A stretch of 64,000 nt of DNA, from assembly GCA_014526335.1 (NCBI GenBank), contig JACTAT010000037.1:372001-436000 (forward strand), given 5' to 3'. Both the position numbers and the translations under genes were made by a program. How positions within the stretch are numbered: the stretch's first letter is position 1; each line of letters starts with the position of its first letter. This stretch comes from Chrysaora quinquecirrha (Eukaryota; Cnidaria; Scyphozoa; Semaeostomeae; Pelagiidae). Under the pieces are notes generated by a model. That model ran no database searches. It saw nothing but the letters and a program-made list of their open reading frames with translations, and had not been told where the DNA came from. Below, piece after piece: positions 23,600-35,688 of the stretch.

Positions 23600-24190
23600 G
23601 ACGGTGTTCGAACAGGAGGGTACTGGAACAGCTTTGAGGATCTACTTGGCAGGGGGAGACCAAATAAGGGAGGGTATCGGAATTTTTTTCGCTAACATTG
23701 CCAGAAAACTGCTGATACTAAGTACGAATGGACCCTATCGTACGTGTAAGCTTAAGCAATCCATAGTTCTAACAAACAAATAGAGTGTATAAGTTAAGTT
23801 TCATATCGAGAAAGTCACAATAAACTAAATAAAAAAAATCGAAACCAATAGTTAATGAAAACCTTTATAAGCTTGGGGCTCGTAGAGGGGGAAGGTAGGA
23901 TCTAATTGACAGTTTTCTGACGGGATTGTCAGAAAACTGTAGAAATGCAGTGGGGCTGGCTCTATAGTACTTATAGGCTAAGGCAATCCACTGTGTTTAA
24001 CCAAGAAATAGAGCGTACATGTGAAATTTCATAAAAAGAAGGCCTAAGTGAAATTAGTTAAAATCATCGACACCAAAATTGATGTAAATCTTAATAAACG
24101 GGGGGTCCTAATAAGAGCGGGAGGGGGTTGGAAATTTTTCAACAAATTAATTAGCGGAGGGGACGGCAATTAGGCACCTAAGAGTAAGAA
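23600..24190. repeat. Dispersed repeat, copies 2 and 3, inside tnp2 gene
   Basis: Copy 3 (about 23880-24190) is a close relative of the unit at 21985-22215. A more diverged copy at about 23600-23890 shares AAGCAATCCATAGTT, the AATAGAGTGTATAAG region and GAAAACCTTTATAAG-type words. The two sit in tandem in the last intron of the transposase gene. Confidence 0.6.
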
Positions 24191-25743
24191 TACACATTGT
24201 TTGAACGAGTCGAATTTGTATTGAAATTATGTAAAGTCCTAACTTGAAGAGTGTTTGGTTTTTGCTATAATCTGATTATATTGTGTTTTTCTTTAGGATG
24301 CAGCAAATGCTGGAAGACATTCCCACGAGAAGCCTTTGGTGAAAAGCCTGACTTTTCAGGATTTGATGTAGACGAATGGGTTGAAAGATCTGGCGAAGAA
24401 CATAAGGCTCTAGCAAAGAGACTGCTTCAAGCAAAAACGAAGACGGAAAAGTCAAAGCTTGAGTCAGCTTCAGGAGTTCGATACAGTGAGCTATTTAGAC
24501 TGCCTTATTTTGATCCTATAGCTGCACATGTTGTTGATCCCATGCACAATCTTCTGCTTGGCACTGCAAAGCATGCATTCAATGTTTGGGTTGAGACAGG
24601 TGTTTTGGACAAAAAAAAAAGATATCTGAAATTGATGCTTTGATGAGCAAAGTGGGAAGAAAAAGTGAACTTGGAAGAACATCAAAATCAATGTCATTAA
24701 GCAACACAATGAAAGCTGATGAATGGAAAAATTGGGTCCTAGTATTCTCACTTTATTGCTTGAAAGACACCCTTCCAGCCTCTCATTTTAATTTATGGCA
24801 GATTTTCGTCAGAGCATGTGCTTTATTGCTAAAGCCATATATGAAGCATGCTGAGCTGGAGAATGCCCACCAGCTCTTGTTACTCTACTGCCGCAAATTC
24901 CAAGAGACATATGGGAGGAAATATTGCACTCCCAATATGCATCTTCACCTGCACTTAAAAAAATGCATTGAGAATTACGGCCCTGTTTATGGCTTCTGGG
25001 CCTTTTCGTTTGAAAGGTACAATGGAATATTGGGATCGTACCATACAAATAACCGATCTTTAACAATAACTCTGATGAGAAAATTTATAGATGGCATTCG
25101 TGTAGTGTCATCCTACCAACAGCTAGAAGGACAAGGACTTCCGGCATTGGATGAATTTAGGTTGATGAACAAGATCCCGGAATCTATGTATTTGCCTTTA
25201 TTGTATATTAGAGGCAAAGATATAATCAAAGAAGAAGATCTTTGGAAGGTTGTATATACATTAATAACTGTTCCTAAGCTTGCATGTCTTCCAGATGCGG
25301 ATAGTCAATCTGTGAGTTTAGTTTTAAATGACCTCTTTTTGCATAAGAATGTGACCCTACAAACAAAATTTATTAAGTCCTACGAACGAATAAAACTTGG
25401 CTCTGAGGTAATAGGAACAGCAAGGTACAGAAATGGTGCTTCGTCAGACCAATACTTGTTTGCAAGACTTCACTACAGTATCAACAGTTTGCAGCCAGCT
25501 ATTGTTAAAGATATCATAGAAATTAGCCTGAAAATTGATAATGAGAAAGAAGGAAATCTTATCTTTCTAAAGATTGGACTTCTTGAAAAGCATCAAAAAG
25601 AAAAACTCTATGGCGAAAGATGCCCAATGACTGTTTGGTCAACAATTGAAAAAGAAGAGCGTTATTGTTCATTCCAATTTCTTTCATTCACAAAAAGGCT
25701 TCATTTACAAAGGGACGTGTTAGCTTCGATTCTTTTATTGTAG

Positions 25744-27420
25744 AAAATATGAAACGGAGCAAAATAAGATCGTCAGATATAGTGTATTTTGTCTTGTAGT
25801 ATCCCTTGTTATTGTACAGATCTATTGTTACTGTTTTATTTCTTATAAATTGAATATTTCCATTTTTTGCATCCGATCACAAACTGTAGTGTACCATCTT
25901 AGATAAAAAATCAGCCTCTGCAAATTTATTTCGCGATAGTTTAACAGCTTCATAATTGACTCATTATCATATTTGTCAAACTTTTCAAAGTCTCTCTGAG
26001 TAAAGTCTACAGAGTGTCTTAGAAAGTAAAATATAAAACCAAACAGAAACGAATTGTTGAACTGAAAAGTAACTTTCCATTTCCATACTGTAGGCTCCAA
26101 GGTACCCTTTTTTAAATGCGTGCTTTCATTATTAAAATTGAGCTTATATTCTTATATTTTGAAATAATTCGTTGTAGTTTGCTACTTGTTTTTATCTATG
26201 TTATAATTCAGCATTCTAACTGTTCGATTGATTAAGAAAGATTGTGTTAATTGTCTTTTTACCTGCTATGGATCTCGGGTAAAATATCTTGCTATATCTT
26301 TATCCCAGTCCCAGACCTTAAGTGCTAAACTAAAGACAGCTAAACTGTGGCATTTTGCGATGATTTCTTCAAGCTACTTGTATATAGAGTATAGTCCTAA
26401 GGACATTTGTTGGAAAAGCAGTTGTCCAAAATTCAATAAAGTTCAAGAAAATATCAATAGAAAACTTGGTCACAGCACCAACATGTTTAGAACATACAGT
26501 CGAAGCAAGATGGAAACTTATCACGACTTAGACACTTTTTTATAAGAATACCTTAATTTTTGTCGTGCCTCGAATGTTCTCAAAAATATTCAATTTTGAG
26601 CCTAATAATTTTCTTACATTATTCCTAATCATTGAAAAAATGAAAGGTGACATAGGGTTAAATTTCAGCGATTTTAAGCCTAAAAATTCTTACAGACTGT
26701 ATTCTTATACAAACATGCATAGAATTACTCTGCATAGCTTGTACTATCGACGCATAAGACTGCTTAGCTGTCAGTATAAAAATAACAATAATGATAACTA
26801 TAAACACAAAGGATATGATACAAAACGAATTGAATAAATGTGAAATGCACAAATAAGTAGCTACATTTATAATTTTGAGAATCCAAAAATTTATGTACGG
26901 AAATTATGAAGAAATTTCGAGAATTCTCTTACCGAAATTCCACCTTTGTAAACTCCGACGTTTGCCCTTCGGAAATCTATGAAAATTTTGAATAGAAATT
27001 TACCGTCTTGAAAATTGCAGGTACACGTCATGTTCCGAATTTACCAGGGGGGAACGCTTAGGATACCTTGAAATCTTATCATCGAAAATTATCATAAAAT
27101 TAAGCCATTTCTTGCCGTGTAATTTACTGATCTAGTATCAAAGTATTTTCAAATTAATCTAGGAGTCTACAGGGTTAGACAGGTGAAAGTTTCTAATTTA
27201 GATACAACAATTTCGCTGCTTTTTAGAGAATTTCTCAATCATCAGCATTCATATGATGCTACATTCATATGATTCTTAGTAACCTATTCTAAAAAAAGAA
27301 TAGATCTTTTATGTACCACAATGGTTATAATTCCCTTGACTAGGATGGGTATATATTTCTAGAGTCTATCTAAAAAATTTTCTATCCCTTAGATAAATAA
27401 ACATTGTATGCTTGAACAAA
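25744..27420. other. No gene seen
   Basis: Several 60-105 codon frames exist, but none has recognisable motifs or paired splice sites. The sequence is strongly AT-rich. Confidence 0.4.
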
Positions 27421-27523
27421 GATCATTGTTGGCTAAAAAGGAAAATAATGATGGGGCTGAGAAGAAAGCAGTTTGGTTATACGTATGTAGCTGTAATCCA
27501 TCAAGGGAAAGTTTTTAAAGAAT

Positions 27524-29128
27524 TTGGAATATGACTTGTCATGTTCTGAAGAAGATAAATCATTCAAAAGTTACTTTCGAGTATTTCACCCTCAAGATCC
27601 TTCATATGTAGGGATTGGGCTTAAGGAAGGTATGGAGATAATGCCATCAAATATGAAAATTGTAGCTGTCGGATATCAGTTCGATGACAGTTTTGGGGAT
27701 CACCATTCCTTAATATTGCAAGCTCATCACAAACTCAGTGCTGCAACTGAGTAATAACTAAGCAACTTTAATAATATATCCTTATTAGCGACAACATATT
27801 TTGGGTTGCAGGAATTATTGCATACCAAAGACAGACCTTTGCAGGTTTAACTGTTTTGTAGATGATTTTTCAAATGCTACTATAATTTTCTGACAGAATT
27901 CAAAAGTCTTCAGACACCATGTTTACACATAGATGCTTTGTCATCTATTCTTGATGAATTCGATCTGAGGAATGGCATTCTTTCCTCGTGTGGTGAGTTC
28001 AACTTTTGTTTAAAAGTTTTGGTGATTTACATCCTGATTTACATCCCAAAGATTTGCTTATTATTTGATATTGAAAGAAAATAATCTTGCATTCATTTTT
28101 AGGTTTCAGTGAAGTTGAGTATGAGGTAGGACAATTAGGTGACATTTGCTAATGTATTATCTATTGTATGAGCTCTCCTTTCACTTGATAATGAATTTAT
28201 TTCACAGATAAAATTTAGTACTTAGAAATTCTTTAAATTAAGAAATATAAATGGAAGTCTTAAAAAGTACTTCCAAACAGGAAAGTATAAGATACCATGA
28301 TTGTTTTGAAACCATCTCAAGAAGAAGCCAATAGGGAAGTTAATGAAATTAATTATGCAACTATAATAATTAGATATTATATAATTATAATGCTTATATA
28401 TTACAGTTATATTTTGTGGTATAATTTAAGTTATATGTTATTATTATAAACATATAAGATTGTTTTTTATCTGAAGTGAATCTATATAAGCTTTGCTTAC
28501 AATCAAGCATCAAGCACTGCTCTTTCAGTGACAAGGAATATCTCATTGCATATGATTATATGATTATTTAGATAATGTTGATAACTATGCAGTGGCTCAA
28601 TATCAAAGAAATACCTTTTTAGTAATGTTTGCAACCCTTTTTTAGATGCCTTCAAAAATCTTAGCTTTGAAAGATAGCAGATCAGCTGTTTGTGTTCGTA
28701 CTAATGAAGATTTTGGTTTTGTTGGAACAGAGATGGGAATCTTGCGTTGCTTTACTTGTTTGTTTGAATCTAGAAAATGTAAACATGTTGAATATTTACG
28801 TCACAAATTGAAAATATCAGAAGATTCAGTTGATATTCCGGATGTTGTCTACGAGATGGCAAACAAAAACCTTAGTTGGCAACCTTCTTTCTCATATGAA
28901 TCCAAACCAGTTTCAACTGCACCTATTCCATTTGCACTCTCCATTCAAGCAGCACAGAGGCAGTCAAAGGGCTACCGAGAATTCCTTCCTTAAGAGAATG
29001 GCGTATATGTCTTAACAGAACCCCAGTTGCTTTGAAAGTTTGTCAGCCTACGTTTTATGATGACATATCTGAAGGGAATACTCTGCTTTTAACTGCTATC
29101 GATGTAATTAATTGCAAAGGTAAGATTC
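27524..29128 (+). pseudogene. SWIM-like zinc-finger gene fragment, several exons
   Basis: Exon-like segments are 27524-27754, about 27895-27993 (CLHIDALSSILDEFDLRNG, ending at GTGAGT), a short one near 28103-28125, and 28646-29128. The last opens after TTTTAG and contains GILRCFTCLFESRKCKHVEYL, a CxxC...CxH zinc cluster of SWIM type. After one frame change near 28970 it continues with LPRIPSLREWRICLNRTP and CQPTFYDDI, ending at a GTAAGA donor. SWIM-like fingers of this spacing are seen near the N-terminus of KDZ-type transposase proteins in invertebrates, so an N-terminal KDZ fragment is plausible but not proven. The 3' continuation is missing; Penelope-derived sequence follows. Confidence 0.45.
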
Positions 29129-29605
29129 TCTTTTTATCAAAACTTCATTGAACAATAACCCTTTTTTAGAAGCTCAAAACTTGATTTAGATGAAAATTGT
29201 ACAGTTTCTTGCTGTATTTTGGTTTTAGCAGTCAATATCAATATCAGTATTTTATTCATGACATGCTACACTTACAGTAAAAAGCTTAATCAAACACAAC
29301 AAGTTACAAACAAGAAGAAGGCCAGGTAACGACTAACAGCAAACGTTTAGAAAATAATAATGTTAATAACCATTGTAAGCAGGAAACAAAACTGAACTGA
29401 GGAAGAGGCTGGCATATCATTGAGGTCATATGCCCCCTCATTTGCTGACAAAAAGAGGTCTTTGGTACTCAATTTTTTTACAAGAATTGTTCCCACTTTC
29501 TTCATAATCATTTATTTGAATTGTTTGAGCTAAATAATACAGGTTTTATCTTGTAGATGTATTGCTTTGGGTTTGTTGTAATTTTCAGTATGCGATTGAA
29601 TGAAA

Positions 29606-30062
29606 TCAGGCATTGCATCGGATCCTATCATAAATTTCTTGAGTAAATAGTTTTTTCTTTAATTTTTCAAACTTATTTTCATCATTGAGCACGTCACCCA
29701 TTTTCGAAATATAATCTTTTTGGTTCAAAATAACGACCCCAGATCCTTTATCAGGTTTTGTGATCAGAATCGGTTTGTTCTTTCGGAGGAATTTGATCAC
29801 TTGAAAATGTTCCCTAAGCATATAAAAATCCGTGAGGTCGATAGGAGTGCCACAATAAGCATGAGCAACATCGCTTAAACAGGCTATTAGTGAGCTAAGC
29901 TCTTCTTCCGAAACTGGCTTTAGCCTGGTTAGTTGAGTGTGAAGAATTTCGAACTCAGCCAAAAGCTCCTCTCTGTTTATATTTTGAGGTGGAATACAAA
30001 ATTCTAAACCATGTCCTAATACAAATTCTTCAGCTTCAGAGAGAGAGTAGTCCGAAAGGTTT
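29606..30062 (-). pseudogene. Penelope-like element, N-terminal RT region
   Basis: The minus strand encodes NLSDYSLSEAEEFVLGHGL, a linker, then FLRKNKPILITKPDKGSGVV and ILNQKDYISKMGDVL. This is the conserved N-terminal and first RT-fingers region of Penelope-like retroelements. The frame stops at 29606, before the catalytic palm motifs. The fragment therefore lacks reverse transcriptase activity. A GIY-YIG end of the same class lies just to the right on the opposite strand. Confidence 0.75.
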
Positions 30063-30439
30063 GTTTGTTTTTTGTAGGTTTTTCTGTCCGCTGGTCAATT
30101 TCGGAAATGTAGCGGCTAAACTGAACCATGTGGAAAAAAGAGAGAAAAGTGCGAATCTTTTACCATTGGCGTTGGTATGATTTTTTAAGTTGTAGAAGGC
30201 TAGTTTTTGGCCTTCTGAATTTCGTCCTTAAGAAAAGCACGCTCAATGATAGGGCTATGCGGAGCACGAGACCTAGAAATGTGAGCAGTGATAAATTTAG
30301 GAACAACATAATTTAATAAATTAAAATAGAAAATCTTAACGATCTTACCTTTCCTCTAAGTTTGTTGTTGAGTTGAAAGCGGTTACCCTGAGGAAGTCAT
30401 TTTGGATTGTTTTTGCAAGAATATCGCAAGTTTTTTGGC

Positions 30440-31128
30440 TGATAAAAAGTATGGTCTGCAAAAGTGCCCTGTTTACTTAAAAATGCCTTGGATAGGAACA
30501 TCTCATTGCGATTCGAAAGTCAAATTAAAAAGGCCATTACTAAGTGCTTCGTTGCTGCCAACCCTTGGTTAGTGTTTGGCATCTATCCATTCTAGCATCC
30601 ATCAAAAAGGATTACGTACCTACTACACAAACAAGTTTGGTCATTTATGAATTTTCGTGCCGGTGTGATGCCAGGTACGTAGGTTGTACTTCCCAGAGAT
30701 CAGGTGATAGGATAAAACAGCATGTCCCTACTAATATTTGTCTGCATAATTTTCGGCAAAGAGAGCAACCACCCCATGGGTCTAAACAACAACCTAGTCT
30801 TAAACCTGATTCAGCCATAGGACAACATCTACTCGATAACCCTATTTGTGCGGAAAATTATAGCGAGGATTGTTTCAGAATTATTGGCAAAGCAAGATCT
30901 TTGTTTCACTTAATGGTTTTTGAATCTGTCTACATCAAAACCAAAAGGCCGGTTCTGTGTAGACAGAAAGAGTTCGTTTCCTCACTTGGAGTCTTCAAAA
31001 AATTCTATTGGTCTTCCCGCTGTATCCAACCAACTGATTGGTGTTTAAAAGACAATGCCAATTCAGCTTTTCGTTCTTCTGATTGGTGCATTTTGAGAAC
31101 TTTTTCGAAAACTGCCTATGTAGTGTGA
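30440..31128 (+). pseudogene. Penelope-like element, C-terminal GIY-YIG endonuclease
   Basis: Plus-strand frames give VYLKMPWIGTS, RFESQIKKAITKCFVAANP, then in the main ORF ASIKKDYVPTTQTSLVIYEF, CRCDARYVGCTSQRSGDRIK, QHVP and later a long helical tail. The motif YEF...YVG with following Arg and Lys is the GIY-YIG endonuclease of Penelope-like elements. Two frame changes occur near 30510 and 30590. The conserved Glu region SLFHLMVFESVYIKTKRP is present. The RT palm is missing between this piece and its minus-strand partner. Confidence 0.75.
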
Positions 31129-32870
31129 ATGAGTTGGCCTGTTGAGAATGGAAGCAAACAAGGGGTGCCTGGGTGAGAAAAATACTTTTCACATAATGGT
31201 CCAAAAGTCTCGAAAATACACTCGACATATTTTCTGCATATTTCTTTCATACTTCCTCTACTTGCTAACACTTTTTAGCGTTATTTCCTATTTTTCATAA
31301 TTTTTCGAAAAACTACCTATGTTATGTAAACCAGTCTGTGTGCTGAGAATGAAAGCAAAGAAGGGGTGCCAGTGTGAGAAAAATAATTTTGACAAAATTA
31401 TACTACACGTTTTGAAACTATACTCCATGGATTTTCTGCATATTTTTGTCATACTTTCTTTACTTTTTAAGACTTGCTAGCGTTATTTACAATTTTTTCA
31501 AATTTTTCGAAAACTGCCTATGTAATGTGAACGAGTTGGAGAGACGAGAATCAAAATAAATGAAGGGCGCTAGTATGAGGCAAATAACTTGGACAAAATG
31601 GTCTGAAAAGTTTTAAATATATACTTTACAAAATGATACAAAAAGTTTTTAAATCATATTCCACCGATTTTCAGAAGAAGAGGCAGACCTAAGAAGAATT
31701 GGCAAGACAAAATCACTGAGTGGACTGGCCTGAAACTCAAAGATTCCCTGAGAATATCTGAACATAGAGAGAGCTGGAGGAAACTGGTTGCCAAGTCTAC
31801 AATGGTGCCCCCGCAGTCTCAGAGAGTATGGGATTGATAGATATTTAGAATTTCCAGCCTTCCTTTCCCAATGGGTTCCCCAACAGAGGTTGCACTATGT
31901 TTGGTTGTTTGCTGATTCGTTTGATTAGCTTTTTATTTAGCTGTTATATCCGATTTTTCTCTTTCATCTTGCAATCACTTAGTTTTTCCTCTACCTATGT
32001 TTTGACGCTTTAAATAGCTCACTTTATAGCTTTGGGAATACATAATTTAAACTTGTAGGAGTGGTTAATGTACTTATACATATGTTTTCCTTTGATTGGT
32101 TAGTTTATTCTTTTTTGTCTTGTTTCTTAGAGTTTGGGAGTTTTAGATTTTATAGAGGTAAAAGTATCTTCTCCAATTCAGAGATGTAAAGAGTTAATAA
32201 AAGAAACGAATCGATAGTATCTATCTTCTTATTTGTGACCCTTTTCCTTGTTCTTGTACACATATTTTTTTGTAACAAACTACAAAACTGGCCCAGTACT
32301 GTGAGTTTCTTACACTTTTCAGACTTTGAGTGCTGGAACTTTCTTACAAGTTTCTTGAATACTGTATCTATATTAGTGACATAGTCATTTCACTGGAATG
32401 ATGTTTTAAACCTAAAATGTCTTAGAAAGTAGAGAAAGTATGAAAGAAATATTCAGAAAATACGTGGAGTATATTTTTGAGACTTTTTGGACCATTTTGT
32501 GAATATTATTTTTCTCACACTGGCACCCCTCGTTTGCTTTGATTCTCAACGCACTGACTCGTTCACATTACATAGGAAGTTTTCTAGAAATTGGGAAAAA
32601 TAGTAAAGTGCTAATCATAGAAAAGTATGAAAGGAATAGGCAAAAAATCTATACAGCATTTTATAAACATTTTCCGTGTGATTTTCTCAAAGTTATTTTT
32701 CTCACAACTGCACCCTTAGTTGTTGGAAATCGAGATCTTTTTACAAGGTTATCTTCAAAAATGGGTAAAAATAATAAACTTGCTCTGAAAGTCCTAAAAG
32801 TTAGATAAAGTATGAAAGACATATCCAAACAATCCATCGAGTAACTCAATAGAACTTTCTTCATCAATTT
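31100..32870. repeat. Degenerate ~200-bp repeats in two opposed groups
   Basis: A block starting TTTTCGAAAACTGCCTATG recurs at about 31103, 31302 and 31505, each time followed by an AAGGGGTGCC word and a GAGAAAAATA word. The same family appears in reverse complement at about 32400-32860 (CACATTACATAGGAAGTTTT, TTTTTCTCACACTGGCACCC). Period is about 200 bp and copies differ considerably. The two groups flank a LINE tail. Confidence 0.65.
31676..31837 (+). pseudogene. LINE 3' tail fragment
   Basis: The plus strand encodes RRGRPRKNWQDKITEWTGL and then HRESWRKLVAKSTMVPPQ before a stop. The RGRPRKxW...W pattern is the C-terminal end of many invertebrate LINE polyproteins. Only the last 50 or so codons remain. 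It sits between the two opposed repeat groups. Confidence 0.65.
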
Positions 32871-33926
32871 GTTAATGTTTTCTCACACTGTCTGTAACAG
32901 CCCTCCTGCGCAGATTGAATCTCCGAATCAACAATCTTCAATTGCAGATAAACCAATGTTGTTGGTGCAGTGCAAGGTAAGGCAAAGCAAGTCGGTAGGG
33001 TTGCTAAAAGTGAAGCCAGTATTTTTTTGTGAATGAGGTGATGAAAGGTAGGCAATCTAGTAATTATCCAAAGTATTGTCAATAATAACATGCAACTCCG
33101 ATCAGAGGAGTATAGGCGTCAGGCCCTACCATAACTTGCAGCTAGCTTGCTAGTAGGCTAGATCCATTAAAGTAGCTACCTGTCGTAACGTAGGCCTTCT
33201 GCATATTGTATCTGATATCTTAGATTGTGTCTTAAATCTTGCCTTTTTAAAGGCAGAAATAGCATTTGGTAATGAAAATGACTTCAACCAAAATATTTTC
33301 CGTTACAATCTTGAGGACACCTAGTTTTCAAAATCATATTAAAATTTTGCCAGGAAAACACAAAAGCAAGTTCAATGTTTAATATTATACAAAATATAAT
33401 GCAACCCCAGCTTTACTTCATGAACTTGTATAAACCCTTAATGACTTATGAAACTTGTAACTCAGGATTTTATGTTTAGCTAAGCAAACAGTCTGCACAG
33501 TTACTGTTCCTTTCATTTTAGATATTTATTATGTTCGACATGTCGTTGGCTTGTAAATCACCAAAGAATTGTACACTTAAGAATAACCTTGCGGGTTGAT
33601 CTGCTTTGTGTATGATTATAACTTTTCAGATAGATTTTTGTAGTTTGCTATTTTGGTACACTATCTTCTGTTACCTGTCTAAATAGAGTTTCTGTTGTCT
33701 TTTCTAGATCTTTGCTGCAATTGCTAATTTTGAAGTCTATTCTGCATCAGAGAGCTTTCATTTTTGTACAGTTAGTTATACAGTTAACTTCTAAATCTCT
33801 TGTTTTTTTAACTTGTGAAATTTCTGGGCTAATCACAAAAGGTGTAGATTAACTTATCACTAATTTAAGTGAATAAGGCATTAGATTTTTAATGTTCTGC
33901 TTGAATTTAGAATACTTAATTACAGG
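32870..33926. other. No gene seen
   Basis: AT-rich sequence without recognisable motif, long ORF or repeat. Confidence 0.4.
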
Positions 33927-35420
33927 TTAGCAAGAAAAGCAGAAATGCCAGAGCATGCTAGATTTTAAAGACACTCTCATCTGAAACTCCCTAGAGTACA
34001 AACAACAGGACAGACCTGAATTAACTAATTGAGGGTTGAATTTTTGAAATAAAACAGCAGCCAGTTCCACCATATGATATTCGGTAAAGCAATACTGTTG
34101 ACAGTCAGTCTTCAATTTGTTTTTGATTCTGTACTGACTTCGTTCAGAGTAGTCTGATAAAGCCTTTGACGCACACCGGTTTTTTCGATTTTCTTTAATC
34201 TGCTTTTTTACTACATTCTTAAAACGCTTTTTCCAGTATGAAGCAGATGCATGGACTTGCAAGAGGTTTTCTTCTAGCTTTAAACATTTTGTCTTTGTAG
34301 TTTCCAGATCTTGTTCTAATTTGCGCTTTTCTGCTCTCATTTTTGCTTTATCTGTTTCATCTATATTGATAGTAAGGTGGTAAGCATCCGATTCTTTCAA
34401 TTTTTTCAAAAACTTTTCAATTTGCTTACCCCCCTTTTTGTAAACTGAGCGTCCTTGATTGAGTAGTGACTTGATTTTTAGTCGCACACATTTGACAATT
34501 CTCTCATTTAAGCGAATGTCTGTCAATCCTGATTCATTGAATATTTTTTTGACAATTTCAGGATATGTAACATTTTTGTTTGACTTTTTTTGGCTTTTGG
34601 CAATTGTAAACATCAAATATCTAAAAAATCAAGAAAGAAAGTTTATCTTTGATGGAAAAATTTGCTTTTGATTAGGTTTTATTTTAACAGAAGAATAATA
34701 TGTATTATAAACAATAAATAACAATGAAAATGAAAACCAGCAAAGCCTACTAGAGCTTACCATTGGGTCAAGGAGCTGTTCCTTAGTTATGTCACGCTAA
34801 ATTTGCCTTTTTAGAATTACCCACCACCCTCGTCATGCTCAATCACACATTTGTAAATGACGTTCTTACAAAGTGTCACAAAAAACACAAATGGACCCAA
34901 ATAGGCTAGGTTAAAATCAGGCCATTAACAAATAGGGTAGGGGTTCTGATCTTAGACAGCAAGAATTTGTGAATAAATATGTACAAAATTAGAAGGTTAA
35001 CGGCCTATAACTGTTTAGTTAGGGTCTTTCGAATTGAGCTTGCCCCTCACCCCAAAAGATATTAGGACATTTGTTAGAATAGAAAGATAGGAAAGAATTT
35101 CTTTGGACAACCAGCCTTCATTTAATATTTATGCCCAACCAAGCCACAGGTCTCATTATACTATCTGCCAATACCGTTCCAAAATCAGATAAAATATTGA
35201 TCATTGATTTCTGTTAGAGAACAAGATGTTTATCTTTAACTTGTCAGGTTAGAGAATCATACTTACTGGTTGATATGTACAACAAAACATTGGCCAATAA
35301 ATTCTTGTTGTTGTTCGCCATGCTGCTCTCCTCTGTTCATTCCCCGAACAAACTCAACTTCGCTGGTTAACAGGACTATCAAAACTAGCAAATGCAAACG
35401 GCACCCCATCTTCCGCACAC
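33927..35420 (-). CDS. Coiled-coil protein gene, probably two exons, unknown family
   Basis: The large exon (33927 to about 34620) opens after a TTTTTTAG acceptor and encodes about 230 residues. It contains NVTYPEIVKKIFNESGL, RLNERIVKCVRLKIKSLLNQ, a long coiled coil (MRAEKRKLEQDLETTKTK), then LSDYSERSQYRIKNKLKT and a frame ending at 33927. A candidate first exon at about 35270-35420 ends at a GTAAGT donor. In one frame it would begin MGCRLHLLVLIVLLTSEV, which looks like a signal peptide; in another MANNNKNLLANVLLYIS. The signal-peptide frame joins in phase to the large exon, but pairs oddly with an intracellular-looking coiled coil. I do not recognise the family; the helical start and basic coiled coil are seen in transposon accessory proteins. 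Confidence 0.4.
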
Positions 35421-35688
35421 ATAAATCCGACGTCTCTATTTTCAAACTTGAAAGTACGGTAGATTTTTTGCAGTGAAATTTACAAACTTGGTCTCAAAAT
35501 GACTGCCAGATCCTGAACAATCAAACAACCATGCTGCTTTTTGTATTAAAAGAGAGGCTAGCCATGCAACCGAGATTTTCCGAGTCCATGTTTCACAACG
35601 AACTAATATCCATTCAATTTCTATGGAAAAACCGGCATTTAGAAAAGATCGAAAGTACGGGGCTTTTTTACGGACTACTATAGAAAAC

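Larger units (their letters stand above)
18598..25743 (+). pseudogene. tnp2-type (Transposase_21-like) DNA transposase gene
   Basis: Exons: 18598-18619, 19951-20064, 20613-20687, 21290-21363, 22289-23327, 24297-25743; all joins keep phase. Exon 2 has a C2H2-like finger, YCPHCSQLLGRTTFYRHK. Exons 3-4 are acidic. Exon 5 has a hydrophobic WQMTFSISDNCVESLL segment, SCSKCHKLYTYEQ, the FFDIHDGRLW stretch, and LNIDWFQPFERHEHS, which contains an Asp expected of the tnp2 core. Exon 6 has CSKCWKTFPREAFG, YFDPIAAHVVDPMHNLLLG and a DUF4218-like PNMHLHLHLKKCIENYGPV. The order matches the tnp2/Transposase_21 plus DUF4218 architecture of CACTA-related transposases. Frame changes occur near 22375, near 22565 and in an A10 run near 24615, so the gene is broken unless these are assembly errors. 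Terminal repeats were not found. Confidence 0.75.

Noticed and set aside
35263..35445. Secreted protein starting MGCRLHLLVLIVLLTSEV
   Set aside because: It may only be a first exon or a chance frame; the sequence after the donor encodes an intracellular-looking coiled coil, so a separate secreted protein was not called.
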